This document shows, in pieces, positions 1-8,298 of a stretch of DNA of 64,000 nucleotides (position 1 is the first letter of the stretch; every line of letters begins with the position of its first letter). The position numbers were made by a program, and so were the translations under genes. The notes beneath the pieces were generated by a model, which worked only from the letters and a program-made list of their open reading frames with translations, did not search any database and was not told the origin of the DNA. Source of the DNA: JAOAFT01 sp035390885 (GTDB lineage: Bacteria > Bacteroidota > Ignavibacteria > UBA10030); the NCBI GenBank assembly GCA_035390885.1, contig DAOOUW010000005.1:7752-71751 (forward strand). Reading direction: 5' to 3'.

Positions 1-144
1 GTTTTCATCGATAAAGATTTTCCACTTTTGATTCGATAAATCTTGCTCGAATCTGTTGATAACTTGAGCGTTGGCATTCGACGATAGGAGCAACAGCGTT
101 AGAAGCAGGGAATAACGAAATGATGCAAAAATTTTTTGTACCAT
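1..144 (-). CDS. Secreted protein, N-terminal fragment (cut by window edge)
   Basis: Read by hand on the minus strand: an ATG at 144 opens a frame that stays open to base 1 (48 codons). The first 27 residues form a typical signal peptide: MVQKIFASFRYS, a leucine-rich core, then an ANA-Q signal peptidase I type site. An AAAGGATAG ribosome binding site lies about 8 bases upstream. The visible mature part (QVINRFEQDLSNQKWKIF) is too short to assign. A glycoside hydrolase family 2 type N-terminal sandwich domain is one weak possibility. The gene lies downstream of the amidase on the same strand, with a 166-base gap. Confidence 0.75.
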   Translation of the reverse strand, partial: MVQKIFASFRYSLLLTLLLLSSNANAQVINRFEQDLSNQKWKIFIDEN

Positions 145-310
145 ATCAATTCTATCCTTTCAAATAGTTAGATGAATAAATAGCATTCACAAGGAGATGA
201 ATGAACGAACTTTTATCGGTTTATTTGTACGCGCTTTCTATGGTGTATTTAACACACTTTTAATGAAAATCCAAGCGATAGAAGGAATCTTATAATCGAG
301 GAAGAACATC

Positions 311-1861
311 TTAGCGGGATAATGTTTGTTCATATTCTTCTTTATAACGACGAATACTTTCAAAAAGAGCGGATGCAAGTTGTCGCTGTCCTTGCTCGCT
401 GCGAAGAAATTCCTCTTCTGCTCGGTTAGACAGATATCCTAATTCGACAAGAACATTTGGCATCGACGCTCCTACGAGGACGAAGAATCCAGCTTGTTTT
501 ACGCCGCCATTCTTTATGTGGAGACGATTCGATAGAGTTTCTGACGCAATTGAAGCATAGAGTTCGCTATGTTTCATATATGCGCTTTGCGCCATTGTGA
601 TGATAATAAATTCTTCTTCCGTCAACTCGCGGTATCGTTCCTGATAGTTTTCCTCGAATTTGATAACAGCATTTTCTTTTGCGGCAATTTCGATTGCCTC
701 TTCTGTTTTTCCTGGTCGAAGAAGGTAAATTTCAAATCCATTTTGAGACGATGGTCTCCGTTCCATAGAATTGCAGTGAAGACTGATGAAAAGTTTACCG
801 CCTGCCTCATTTGCGATTTGTGTGCGTCGATACAGTTCAACGAAAGTATCGGTCTTTCTGGTATAGACTACTTTTACATCCGGCATATTTCGTTTGATGA
901 GTTCACCGAGTTTCAAGGCGACGGCAAGGGTGATATCTTTTTCATAGGTTCCACGAATTCCGATTGCGCCTGGATCTTTGCCGCCGTGTCCAGGATCGAT
1001 TACAATGACATCGAGCTTCCATCGTTCTCGTTCCTTCGATAGATCCTTTTGAGGTTTGGGTTGAGGAATGGCTGCTGGAGACTTAGTCCGTAATGAGATT
1101 AGAAGATTTGTACTCGTTGGATCGTTCAATACCTCAGCCTGTTCGACATCGGGAGAAAGTTTGAATGTCAACTGCACTGAGGAAGGAGATTGAAAGGTTA
1201 GAATTTTTTTGACCGGAGCTTTCAAAGGAGTTTGTAAAATTTTTTGGGTGTCCGCTGTGGCATTAGTAATTGTAATAAAGAGCCATCCGTCTGGCTTGAG
1301 CCAGGATTCTACTTCCTTGATTCGTCGAGATGCAGTAAGGGTTAGAAGATATCCATTTGCTTTTTGCTCGACAGTGTATCCAGTAATATCAAAAGGAGAT
1401 TCCGTTACAGCTAATTCTAAACTTCTTTTCTCCTTGCTGTAGAATAATTGTATTTGAACGGTTTGTTGGAGAAATGTCAGTACCTGAGGCATGGGAGCGT
1501 AGAATACGTCATCAATGCGGATGGCATTTTGAGGCATTTGGTAAACTGTTATGCTATTGGTTTTTCTTTCGGTTAGAACGGCAAAAGCATTATTTTCGGC
1601 GAAACGTACTAAGAAATCCCCGGCAAGGAATTCGATTTTCTTTGTGGTATCGTTGATGACATAGGGAAGAGACAGCCGTTTTAAGAGTGGAGGTAATGGA
1701 ATATATGTAACATTTGAATATTCAAAACATTGAAGAATTGTGGTATCGGCTTGGGATAACGCCATGCGAACTGAAGTTGATGTATACTGCGGTTGAGCAT
1801 GGACAAATTGAAGTGTAAATAGAAAAATGATAGTAAGAAAACGTAAAGCTCTATTAAACAT
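311..1861 (-). CDS. N-acetylmuramoyl-L-alanine amidase (AmiC-like, Amidase_3)
   Basis: A periplasmic or secreted zinc amidase that cleaves the amide bond between muramic acid and the stem peptide of peptidoglycan. Residues 1-22 are a signal peptide ending HAQ. Residues about 25-150 resemble a copper-amine-oxidase-N/substrate-binding module. Residues about 160-258 look like an AMIN domain. The catalytic Amidase_3 domain runs from about 285 to the end, with zinc ligands in DPGHGGKDPG (His292), TYEKD (Glu307) and FISLHCNS, and the C-terminal catalytic Glu in VLVELGYLSN. All key residues are present and the length (516 aa) is normal for multi-domain AmiC-type enzymes. It probably acts in cell separation or wall turnover. 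Confidence 0.93.
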   Translation of the reverse strand: MFNRALRFLTIIFLFTLQFVHAQPQYTSTSVRMALSQADTTILQCFEYSNVTYIPLPPLLKRLSLPYVINDTTKKIEFLAGDFLVRFAENNAFAVLTERKTNSITVYQMPQNAIRIDDVFYAPMPQVLTFLQQTVQIQLFYSKEKRSLELAVTESPFDITGYTVEQKANGYLLTLTASRRIKEVESWLKPDGWLFITITNATADTQKILQTPLKAPVKKILTFQSPSSVQLTFKLSPDVEQAEVLNDPTSTNLLISLRTKSPAAIPQPKPQKDLSKERERWKLDVIVIDPGHGGKDPGAIGIRGTYEKDITLAVALKLGELIKRNMPDVKVVYTRKTDTFVELYRRTQIANEAGGKLFISLHCNSMERRPSSQNGFEIYLLRPGKTEEAIEIAAKENAVIKFEENYQERYRELTEEEFIIITMAQSAYMKHSELYASIASETLSNRLHIKNGGVKQAGFFVLVGASMPNVLVELGYLSNRAEEEFLRSEQGQRQLASALFESIRRYKEEYEQTLSR

Positions 1862-1944
1862 AGATAGGATACTAAACTAATCTCCAATTTTCCCCCTCCA
1901 CAAGCGCCTGATTTTAGACTCAAGAATCAAGACGCGGGGAAAAG

Positions 1945-2331
1945 TCAGTGAATGATTTCAATAATATTGTCGGTTTCGTTGACTCGGACTCGAACGCGGA
2001 TAGAATCATCTCCAGCATACACTTTGCCGACTCCGACAATGATACATTCACCATCGCCTGCGCTTTCGATATAATATCGGGCGTTCTCGTTTTCCGAGAA
2101 ATTTGAAAGCTGAGAGAGAGTCAAGCCCGTAAACGATTTGCCGCCCCCTGCCATGCTTGCAGGTTTCCAAAAGTATGCTCGTGCTTGATTTGCAAAGAAC
2201 AGTAAATCGTCGACAATTGCAGACCGACAGGATTCTTCTGCATTAGCGCTGAATAAAGAGACCCCAAGGGCGATTGCAATTCCGACGATCAATAGTCCGA
2301 GAATTACAAACATCATTTGTTGCTGTCCCAT
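1945..2331 (-). CDS. Small pilin-like or membrane-anchored exported protein
   Basis: 128 residues with a short polar N-terminus (MGQQQ), one hydrophobic helix (residues about 6-28, rich in I, L, G, V) and a soluble C-terminal part with two cysteines (CRSAIV and GECIIV) that could form a disulfide. The layout of N-terminal helix, aromatic helix extension (FFANQARAYFW) and small beta-rich domain resembles type IV pilin-like proteins. No classical GFTLxE prepilin cleavage motif is present, so this is only a structural resemblance. It lies 83 bases upstream of the amidase on the same strand and may be co-transcribed with it. A purine-rich GGAAGGAAGAG stretch upstream can serve as ribosome binding site. 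Confidence 0.7.
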   Translation of the reverse strand: MGQQQMMFVILGLLIVGIAIALGVSLFSANAEESCRSAIVDDLLFFANQARAYFWKPASMAGGGKSFTGLTLSQLSNFSENENARYYIESAGDGECIIVGVGKVYAGDDSIRVRVRVNETDNIIEIIH

Positions 2332-2492
2332 AGTTTTTGTCTCTTCCTTCCCTCTTCCTCGAGTCTTCGTCGTATTTCACATTGAACTATTTTGAAATAC
2401 AAACCTATTGTCAAGGAAGAATCACTAATCCTACTTCGTAGGTTAAAATACAGCTTCCGAAATAAATAGCAATGTTTCCTTGACAACTAAAA

Positions 2493-3128
2493 TTACTTAA
2501 GTATTCGACCAGTTTCAATATACCACATAAGTAAATCTAATTCATCGAGTGGAATTGATATTTCTTCCGAAAAGTTTTGAAATTGAAATTCTATTTCTCT
2601 ATAACGTTTATAAGAAAGCGTAGTTGGAAGATCGGTAATTACACGTAAGTGGAATAGCATTCTGAGGATATGTCTATCGAGAATTGCTAATCCGTCGTTA
2701 CGTCCAATATTTCTAAGAAAGTGCGTCGCTTCTTTCATCCCTAAACCTTTGAATGTATGAATGAGTTCAGCTCGAGCGTTCGATGCGTCCTGATTGGTTT
2801 CGAGCAGGGCAAGCAATTCTACTTGCTGTTGTTGAGCGGAAAGCAAATAGAGCGATTTTCTCTTGTGAAATCGGATATAATGCTCAGGGTTGCGTAGAAT
2901 TGGCTCAGGATCGATAGGGAAGCGAGCGAAGTCGAGTTCTTTGAGTTTTCCCACTACGATTTCAGCGTGTGCTGCCTGTGATTGAGGAGTCAAGAGGCAA
3001 TACAATAATTCATAAAAATAATCGGAAGGCGGTACTGATTGAAATTCATCTAATCGCTGTTGAATTTGGGGCTTTAGTTCCTTATAGAGTTGCAGGAGAG
3101 CTTCTTGTGTCAGCTTTATATCTTTCAT
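2493..3128 (-). CDS. 8-oxoguanine DNA glycosylase / AP lyase, Ogg2 type
   Basis: A helix-hairpin-helix GPD superfamily base-excision repair enzyme. The motif GLGMKEATHFLRN is diagnostic of archaeal/bacterial Ogg2: Lys132 is the expected Schiff-base lysine and Asp151 in LDRHILR the catalytic aspartate. The length (211 aa) is normal for Ogg2, which lacks the N-terminal domain of eukaryotic OGG1. It should excise 8-oxoguanine paired with C and nick the abasic site by beta-elimination. Its ATG overlaps the stop codon of the upstream MutY-type gene (ATGA at 3125-3128), so the two are translationally coupled in one operon. Function is assigned from family motifs. Confidence 0.9.
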   Translation of the reverse strand: MKDIKLTQEALLQLYKELKPQIQQRLDEFQSVPPSDYFYELLYCLLTPQSQAAHAEIVVGKLKELDFARFPIDPEPILRNPEHYIRFHKRKSLYLLSAQQQQVELLALLETNQDASNARAELIHTFKGLGMKEATHFLRNIGRNDGLAILDRHILRMLFHLRVITDLPTTLSYKRYREIEFQFQNFSEEISIPLDELDLLMWYIETGRILK

Positions 3129-4033
3129 TTTGGTAAACTAATGGATGTGTGCGATGCTCTTTGCTGGATTTGTAATAATCCATCTTTTTCCATTTGTCTA
3201 AGCAACCTCATCAGCCATGATAAGTGAGAACTGTTAAGAGAAAGAAGCTGAAGAAGTTTGCGGGGAGTTAACGAATCATGCTGGATAAGAAGTTTGACAA
3301 TCTTGCCTCTGTAAATTCTGTGCGGAATCCCTAAAAATAATGGTTCACTTTTTCTGATTTTCTTTTTTGTGGGAGAAATGACGTGCCGTGGACACCAGTT
3401 TGACCATGGACAAAGATCGCATTTGGGGAATGCCGATGTGCAAATCAGCGAACCGAGTTCCATCAGCGCCTGATTCCATGAATCACTTTGTTTTTTGGGT
3501 AGAAGCGCATAGGCTATTTCCCAAACATCATGTTTTGATTTTAATGTAGGAAACGCCCGTCCAAAGATTCGTTGAATATTCGTATCAACGATTGGAACAC
3601 GTTCCTTAAATGCAAAACTTGCTACTGCAGAAGCTGTGTATCTGCCAATGCCGGGAAGTTGTTCTAATTCTTTTGCGGTTGTGGGAAGTTCTCCGCCGTA
3701 TTGATTCATTACAGTTGTTGCGAGTTGATGTAATCGTAGAGCGCGACTATTATAGCCTAAGCCGCTCCAGATTTTCAAAACATCAGCTTTTGATGCGGAT
3801 GCAAGATGACTAATCGAGGGAAAAGCCCCAAGAAATTCCTCATATTTTGGAATTACATGCACAACCTGTGTTTGTTGAAGCATTACTTCGGAGATGAGAA
3901 TATGGTAAGGATTGTTTGTTTTTCGCCATGGTAATTCGCGCTTGTTGTTGCGAAACCATTTTTGAAGCGCTTGAACAAGCTCCCGATAGTTTGAGGGTAC
4001 GTCAATAGTATTTTTATTGTTTGGTTTTTTCAA
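3125..4033 (-). CDS. mutY: A/G-specific adenine glycosylase (MutY-type, short form)
   Basis: A base-excision glycosylase expected to remove adenine mispaired with 8-oxoG or G. Seen: catalytic Glu49 in SEVMLQQTQ, the helix-hairpin-helix LPGIGRYTASAV, Asp150 in VDTN, and an intact 4Fe-4S cluster loop Cys198-x6-Cys205-x2-Cys208-x5-Cys214. The last 80 residues look like a winged-helix segment (RIYRGKIVKLL onwards), not the Nudix-like domain that E. coli MutY uses to read 8-oxoG. Tyr132 sits where E. coli MutY has Ser; short actinobacterial-type MutY and the Mig thymine glycosylase also carry Tyr. A T/G mismatch specificity therefore cannot be excluded. It overlaps the Ogg2 gene by 4 bases. Confidence 0.88.
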   Translation of the reverse strand: MKKPNNKNTIDVPSNYRELVQALQKWFRNNKRELPWRKTNNPYHILISEVMLQQTQVVHVIPKYEEFLGAFPSISHLASASKADVLKIWSGLGYNSRALRLHQLATTVMNQYGGELPTTAKELEQLPGIGRYTASAVASFAFKERVPIVDTNIQRIFGRAFPTLKSKHDVWEIAYALLPKKQSDSWNQALMELGSLICTSAFPKCDLCPWSNWCPRHVISPTKKKIRKSEPLFLGIPHRIYRGKIVKLLIQHDSLTPRKLLQLLSLNSSHLSWLMRLLRQMEKDGLLQIQQRASHTSISLPK

Positions 4034-4187
4034 TATGTTTACTAGAGCCTATTTATTTCCATCGTGTTCTTTATCAGGCTTTGAATATATTGAAACTACT
4101 GTTGAAATAAAATTATCGTAATGGAATTTTAACTTCCAACTTCTTGAGAATTTGCCTACATTGAAAAAAATAAAAAATGGAGAACTT

Positions 4188-7100
4188 ATGAAACGACATA
4201 TAAAGTTGCTATTGATTCTTTTATCGGGTGTATTAACCGCCTCTGCTCAGCCTGCCAATCATATTGTCATTAGTGAAGTGGCTCCAATGGGAGGGAAGGC
4301 GACTCAGTATAATACTGGTGAGTTTATCGAGCTTTATAATCCTTTTTCAGTTGACGTTACGTTTGGTACGAACGTCAAAATAGTTTCTGGCGCAACTCCG
4401 CCAGGAACAAACGCCGCTGAGTGGGAAGTATCGTTGGCGGGGAAGACGATCAAAGCTTATGGATTTTTACTTATTGGAGATGGCGGCGTTTCGCCTGCTC
4501 CTGATATTTCATTTCCTTCAAACAAAAATTTGGCAAACTCAGCTGCTCGCTCCTGCGTACAACTTCGAGATGGTGAAACAGTTATTGATGCTTTTGGCTG
4601 GGATGCTAGTACAACATTATTGTGCGAAACCACCCCATTTTACCCTTCAGATAAAACATCTGATGGAAAATCTTTTGAGAGGAAGAGCAAACAATCTGCC
4701 ACTCAAGATGATTCAGAAGGGAATGCGTGGGATTCAAATAATAATTCGATAGATTTTTTCCAAAACAGCGCCTCGACAAAAAATCCGCAAAATTCCTCGA
4801 GCGCAATTGAAATCAATCCATACAATCTTGTTCCTTCGGATGGAAAAGGCGCGGCAAGCGTTCAGCCAGCGCAGTGGTTTTACTCGAATCCAACGGAGCT
4901 AACGTTTTCGTTATCTTCGGCGAGCGATACCATCAAAGCATTTCGCTTTGTGCTGTCGTCCTCAATATTGAATTGGAATGCAAGCAATGTAAGTGTTGTG
5001 CCGAGTTCAGCGGTTCTATCATTTTCAGGGGATACGGTTATTGTGAGTAATATTGTTATTATTGGGAATGACAGCGCCATTGTAACGATACAATCGGTTA
5101 CTGCAGTTGATACGACAACGGAATTGTCGTTTGGAGTCAGCACATCTCTCGATGGAATAGTTTTTAAAAATTTGTTAGTGCAACCTTCTACACTTATTTA
5201 TGGTTCGCCGCGTGCGATGAGTATGGTCAAGGCAAAAGATGGAAGCGGATTGCCGATCCTCTATGGAAAATACGCTGTCGTAAAAGGAGTTGTAACGGTT
5301 GCGAACGAATTTGGCGGTCCTTCGTACCTCGAAGATGCAACGGCGGCTGTTGCAGTGTATGATTCGAGCGTTTCTCGGAACGTCAAGCAAGGCGATGAAA
5401 TTATTGTGCTGGGGAAAGTCGTTCCTTACAATGGATTGTTCGAACTTACGCCGTGTCAATTGATTCAGGTCGTAAGCGAAGGGAACGCATTCGATACTCT
5501 TCAACTTTCTATTCCACAGGTAAAAGCGCAGGATCAAAATGGCATTGAGCCGTATGAATGCCGATTGATTCGAATTAATAATATAACATCTGTCTTGACT
5601 TCAAGTAATTCTCCCGCTACATCGTGGGAAGTAACCGGCAGCGGCACAAACTATAAGCTGATTTCTGGCAGTGATACATTAGAAGTCAGGATATTACCGG
5701 CGACTAACATCGTAGGCACTTCGATACCTTCTTCGACTTTTGATATTGTTGGAGTCTTAGGTCAGTACTATTCAACCTATCAACTACAGCCGCGTTCGTT
5801 GAATGATATTATTGTAAACAGCTCAGCGCCGAGAATTATTTCTGGGATTCCGTACGAAAGCTCGATTGGTTCTACCTCAGTTTCATTTCGCTGGGAAACG
5901 GATCTTCCTTCTTCGAGTATTGTCTACTACGGTTTATCCGATGCGTACGGTTCGTTTGTAGCCAGTCCGACTGCTGTTACAATTCATGAAATTACACTTA
6001 CCGAATTACAACCAGCGACAGTTTATCATGCAAAGATTGGTTCCGCAATTGGCGCGGATACGGCGTTTACATTTGATTATCTCTTTTCAACGTCGTCTGT
6101 TAATTCTACAGGCGCGATGAATGTCTACTTCAACAAATCAATCGATCCTTCTGTAGTGCGAGCGGAAACAGCGAAGACCGTCAATATCTATGAGCGTCTT
6201 CTTGCTCGTATCAATGGAGCGACATCGAAAATTGACGCTGCGCTCTACAGTTTAAGCGGCACAGTAGGCTCGACGATTGCAAATGCGCTCATTTCTGCTA
6301 AGAGTCGCGGCGTTCAGGTGCGAGTTATTGGGGAAAATGATAATTCATCTACAGCGCCGTGGACAACGCTTTCGTCGAATGGAATCAATGTGATCTTTGA
6401 TAACGTCGATGCAGTGAATATTGGCGCTGGTCTGATGCATAATAAATTTGTGGTTATCGATAATGGCGATGATGGCGATGAAACGAATGATTGGGTGTGG
6501 ACAGGTTCATGGAATGCTACTGATCCTGGAAATAACAATGACGCTCAAAACGTTATCGAAATACAAGATAAAGCGTTAGCCAATGCTTACACAATCGAGT
6601 TCAATGAAATGTGGGGAAGCTCCAGCGCAACTCCGAATACATCGCAATCGAGGTTCGGTTCGCATAAACAAAATAACACGCCGCATCTGTTTGTTATCAA
6701 TGGCATTTCTGTTGAACTATACTTTAGTCCTTCCGATGGAACGAATGCCCAATTGCTAAAGACGTTTCATAAAGCGCAGGAATCTGTAAATTTTGCCATC
6801 CTTTCGTTTACTCGAGACGATCTGGGAAACGAACTTACTTCAAGATTTCGAAATGGCGTAAAAGTTCGCGGTGTGTTTGATAACAAGACTGATAGCGGAT
6901 GTGAATACGATTCGCTGGTTGCACGAGGACTCGATGTTCACTTAAAAGCAAATCTCACAGGATTGCTTCATCACAAATATGCCATCATTGACGCTAACGG
7001 AAATGATGAAAACAAATACGTCATTACTGGTTCGCATAACTGGAGCAACAACGCGGAGAATAATAACGATGAGAATACGCTCATTATAAAGAGTCCCCGG

Positions 7101-7463
7101 ATTGCGAATTTGTATCTTCAGGAATTTTCTCAGCGATACAAAGATGCAGGAGGAACGGATGTGCTTCTCGGCGTTGAAAGTGCAGAAGAGATCATTCCGA
7201 AAAGTTATATCTTACATCAGAATTTCCCAAATCCATTTAATCCGGCTACAAATATTCAATACGAAGTGCCGTCGACTGCACAAGTAACCATTTTGGTTTA
7301 TGATGTTCTTGGCAGGCGCGTTGCGCAATTAGTAAACGAAGTCAAAACACCGGGAGTTTATCAAACTTTTTGGAATGCATCGTCTTTCCCCAGCGGCGTA
7401 TATTTCTGCCGAATGCAGTGCGGTGCATTTTCATCAACGGTTCGGATGCTTCTTGTAAAATAG
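4188..7463 (+). CDS. Secreted phospholipase-D-fold protein with lamin-tail domain and T9SS sorting tail
   Basis: Start set at the ATG at 4188, preceded by GGAG and followed by a signal peptide ending ASAQ; an upstream TTG frame lacks these. Order of parts: lamin-tail-like domain (about 20-170), beta-rich linkers, an OB-fold-like segment (about 360-440), a fibronectin III-like segment (about 545-630), then two PLD half-sites, His751-Asn-Lys753 followed by FVVID and His928-His-Lys930 followed by YAIID with GSHNWSNNA. It ends in a T9SS type A sorting domain (NFPNPFNP, then YDVLGRRV, ending MLLVK). The paired HxK sites predict phosphodiesterase chemistry. The lamin-tail and OB modules suggest nucleic acid, but the substrate is unknown. 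Secretion across the outer membrane by T9SS is predicted. Confidence 0.88.
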   Translation: MKRHIKLLLILLSGVLTASAQPANHIVISEVAPMGGKATQYNTGEFIELYNPFSVDVTFGTNVKIVSGATPPGTNAAEWEVSLAGKTIKAYGFLLIGDGGVSPAPDISFPSNKNLANSAARSCVQLRDGETVIDAFGWDASTTLLCETTPFYPSDKTSDGKSFERKSKQSATQDDSEGNAWDSNNNSIDFFQNSASTKNPQNSSSAIEINPYNLVPSDGKGAASVQPAQWFYSNPTELTFSLSSASDTIKAFRFVLSSSILNWNASNVSVVPSSAVLSFSGDTVIVSNIVIIGNDSAIVTIQSVTAVDTTTELSFGVSTSLDGIVFKNLLVQPSTLIYGSPRAMSMVKAKDGSGLPILYGKYAVVKGVVTVANEFGGPSYLEDATAAVAVYDSSVSRNVKQGDEIIVLGKVVPYNGLFELTPCQLIQVVSEGNAFDTLQLSIPQVKAQDQNGIEPYECRLIRINNITSVLTSSNSPATSWEVTGSGTNYKLISGSDTLEVRILPATNIVGTSIPSSTFDIVGVLGQYYSTYQLQPRSLNDIIVNSSAPRIISGIPYESSIGSTSVSFRWETDLPSSSIVYYGLSDAYGSFVASPTAVTIHEITLTELQPATVYHAKIGSAIGADTAFTFDYLFSTSSVNSTGAMNVYFNKSIDPSVVRAETAKTVNIYERLLARINGATSKIDAALYSLSGTVGSTIANALISAKSRGVQVRVIGENDNSSTAPWTTLSSNGINVIFDNVDAVNIGAGLMHNKFVVIDNGDDGDETNDWVWTGSWNATDPGNNNDAQNVIEIQDKALANAYTIEFNEMWGSSSATPNTSQSRFGSHKQNNTPHLFVINGISVELYFSPSDGTNAQLLKTFHKAQESVNFAILSFTRDDLGNELTSRFRNGVKVRGVFDNKTDSGCEYDSLVARGLDVHLKANLTGLLHHKYAIIDANGNDENKYVITGSHNWSNNAENNNDENTLIIKSPRIANLYLQEFSQRYKDAGGTDVLLGVESAEEIIPKSYILHQNFPNPFNPATNIQYEVPSTAQVTILVYDVLGRRVAQLVNEVKTPGVYQTFWNASSFPSGVYFCRMQCGAFSSTVRMLLVK

Positions 7464-7482
7464 ATTCGAGATGTATTTGGCA

Positions 7483-8289
7483 ATGAGTGTTCAATATATC
7501 GATTCGCATGCGCATCTTTTTTTTAATGATTATCAGAGTGATTGTGAAGAGGTTATAGAGCGTGCAAAGCAAAATGATGTTTGTGCGATTATTGTACCGG
7601 GAACAGACTTAGATTCAAGTCGGCAGGCAGTTGAATTAGCGGAGCGCTTTTCTGAAGTCTATGCCGCTGTTGGTTTCCATCCGCACGATGCATTGAAATG
7701 CTCGGAGCAAGATTTGAAAGAATTGGATTTGCTTCTTCAACATCCCAGAGTTGTAGCGATTGGAGAAATTGGTCTCGATTTCTATTACAACTATTCGCCG
7801 TGGGACATTCAAAAGAAAGTATTGTGGCGGCAGCTTGAACTTGCAGCGTCGCGGAATCTTCCTGTTATTATTCATTCGCGCGATTCAATGACTGATACGC
7901 TCGATTTACTACAAAAATTTATCGAAAACTTTCCACAATGGAGGAGTAGCGGAGAAAAGCAAAAACGCGGAGTGTTCCACTGCTTCTCTGGTTCATTAGA
8001 TGATGCTTCGATTGTACTTTCATTAGATTTTTTTATTTCATTTACTGGAAATGTAACTTTTAAGAAATCAACGACTGCCTCTGTTGTAAAGGAAATCGGC
8101 TTTGAGAATCTTTTGCTCGAAACCGATTCCCCGTATATGGCGCCAGTTCCTTATCGTGGTAAAAGGAACGAGCCGGCAAACATTCCAATTATCGCCAATA
8201 AAATTGCTGAGCTTTGTTCCGCACCAATAGAGGAAGTCTGCAGGAAAACTTATTCCAATACTTGTGAACTTTTTGGATTATCATTGTGA
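7483..8289 (+). CDS. TatD family metal-dependent deoxyribonuclease
   Basis: A TIM-barrel metallohydrolase of the TatD family (3'-5' exonuclease on DNA/RNA, implicated in DNA repair and turnover). Ligands seen in order: IDSHAHL (HxH), GEIGLDF (Glu), VIIHSRD (His), VFHCFSG (His) and LLLETDSPYM (Asp). The length is typical. I prefer the ATG at 7483 because family members start four or five residues before IDSHAHL. An in-frame ATG at 7471 is equally open and would add MYLA. It follows the PLD gene closely and precedes the HEAT/cyclophilin gene by 9 bases, so the last two are probably co-transcribed. Confidence 0.93.
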   Translation: MSVQYIDSHAHLFFNDYQSDCEEVIERAKQNDVCAIIVPGTDLDSSRQAVELAERFSEVYAAVGFHPHDALKCSEQDLKELDLLLQHPRVVAIGEIGLDFYYNYSPWDIQKKVLWRQLELAASRNLPVIIHSRDSMTDTLDLLQKFIENFPQWRSSGEKQKRGVFHCFSGSLDDASIVLSLDFFISFTGNVTFKKSTTASVVKEIGFENLLLETDSPYMAPVPYRGKRNEPANIPIIANKIAELCSAPIEEVCRKTYSNTCELFGLSL

Positions 8290-8298
8290 GAGGTTAGT

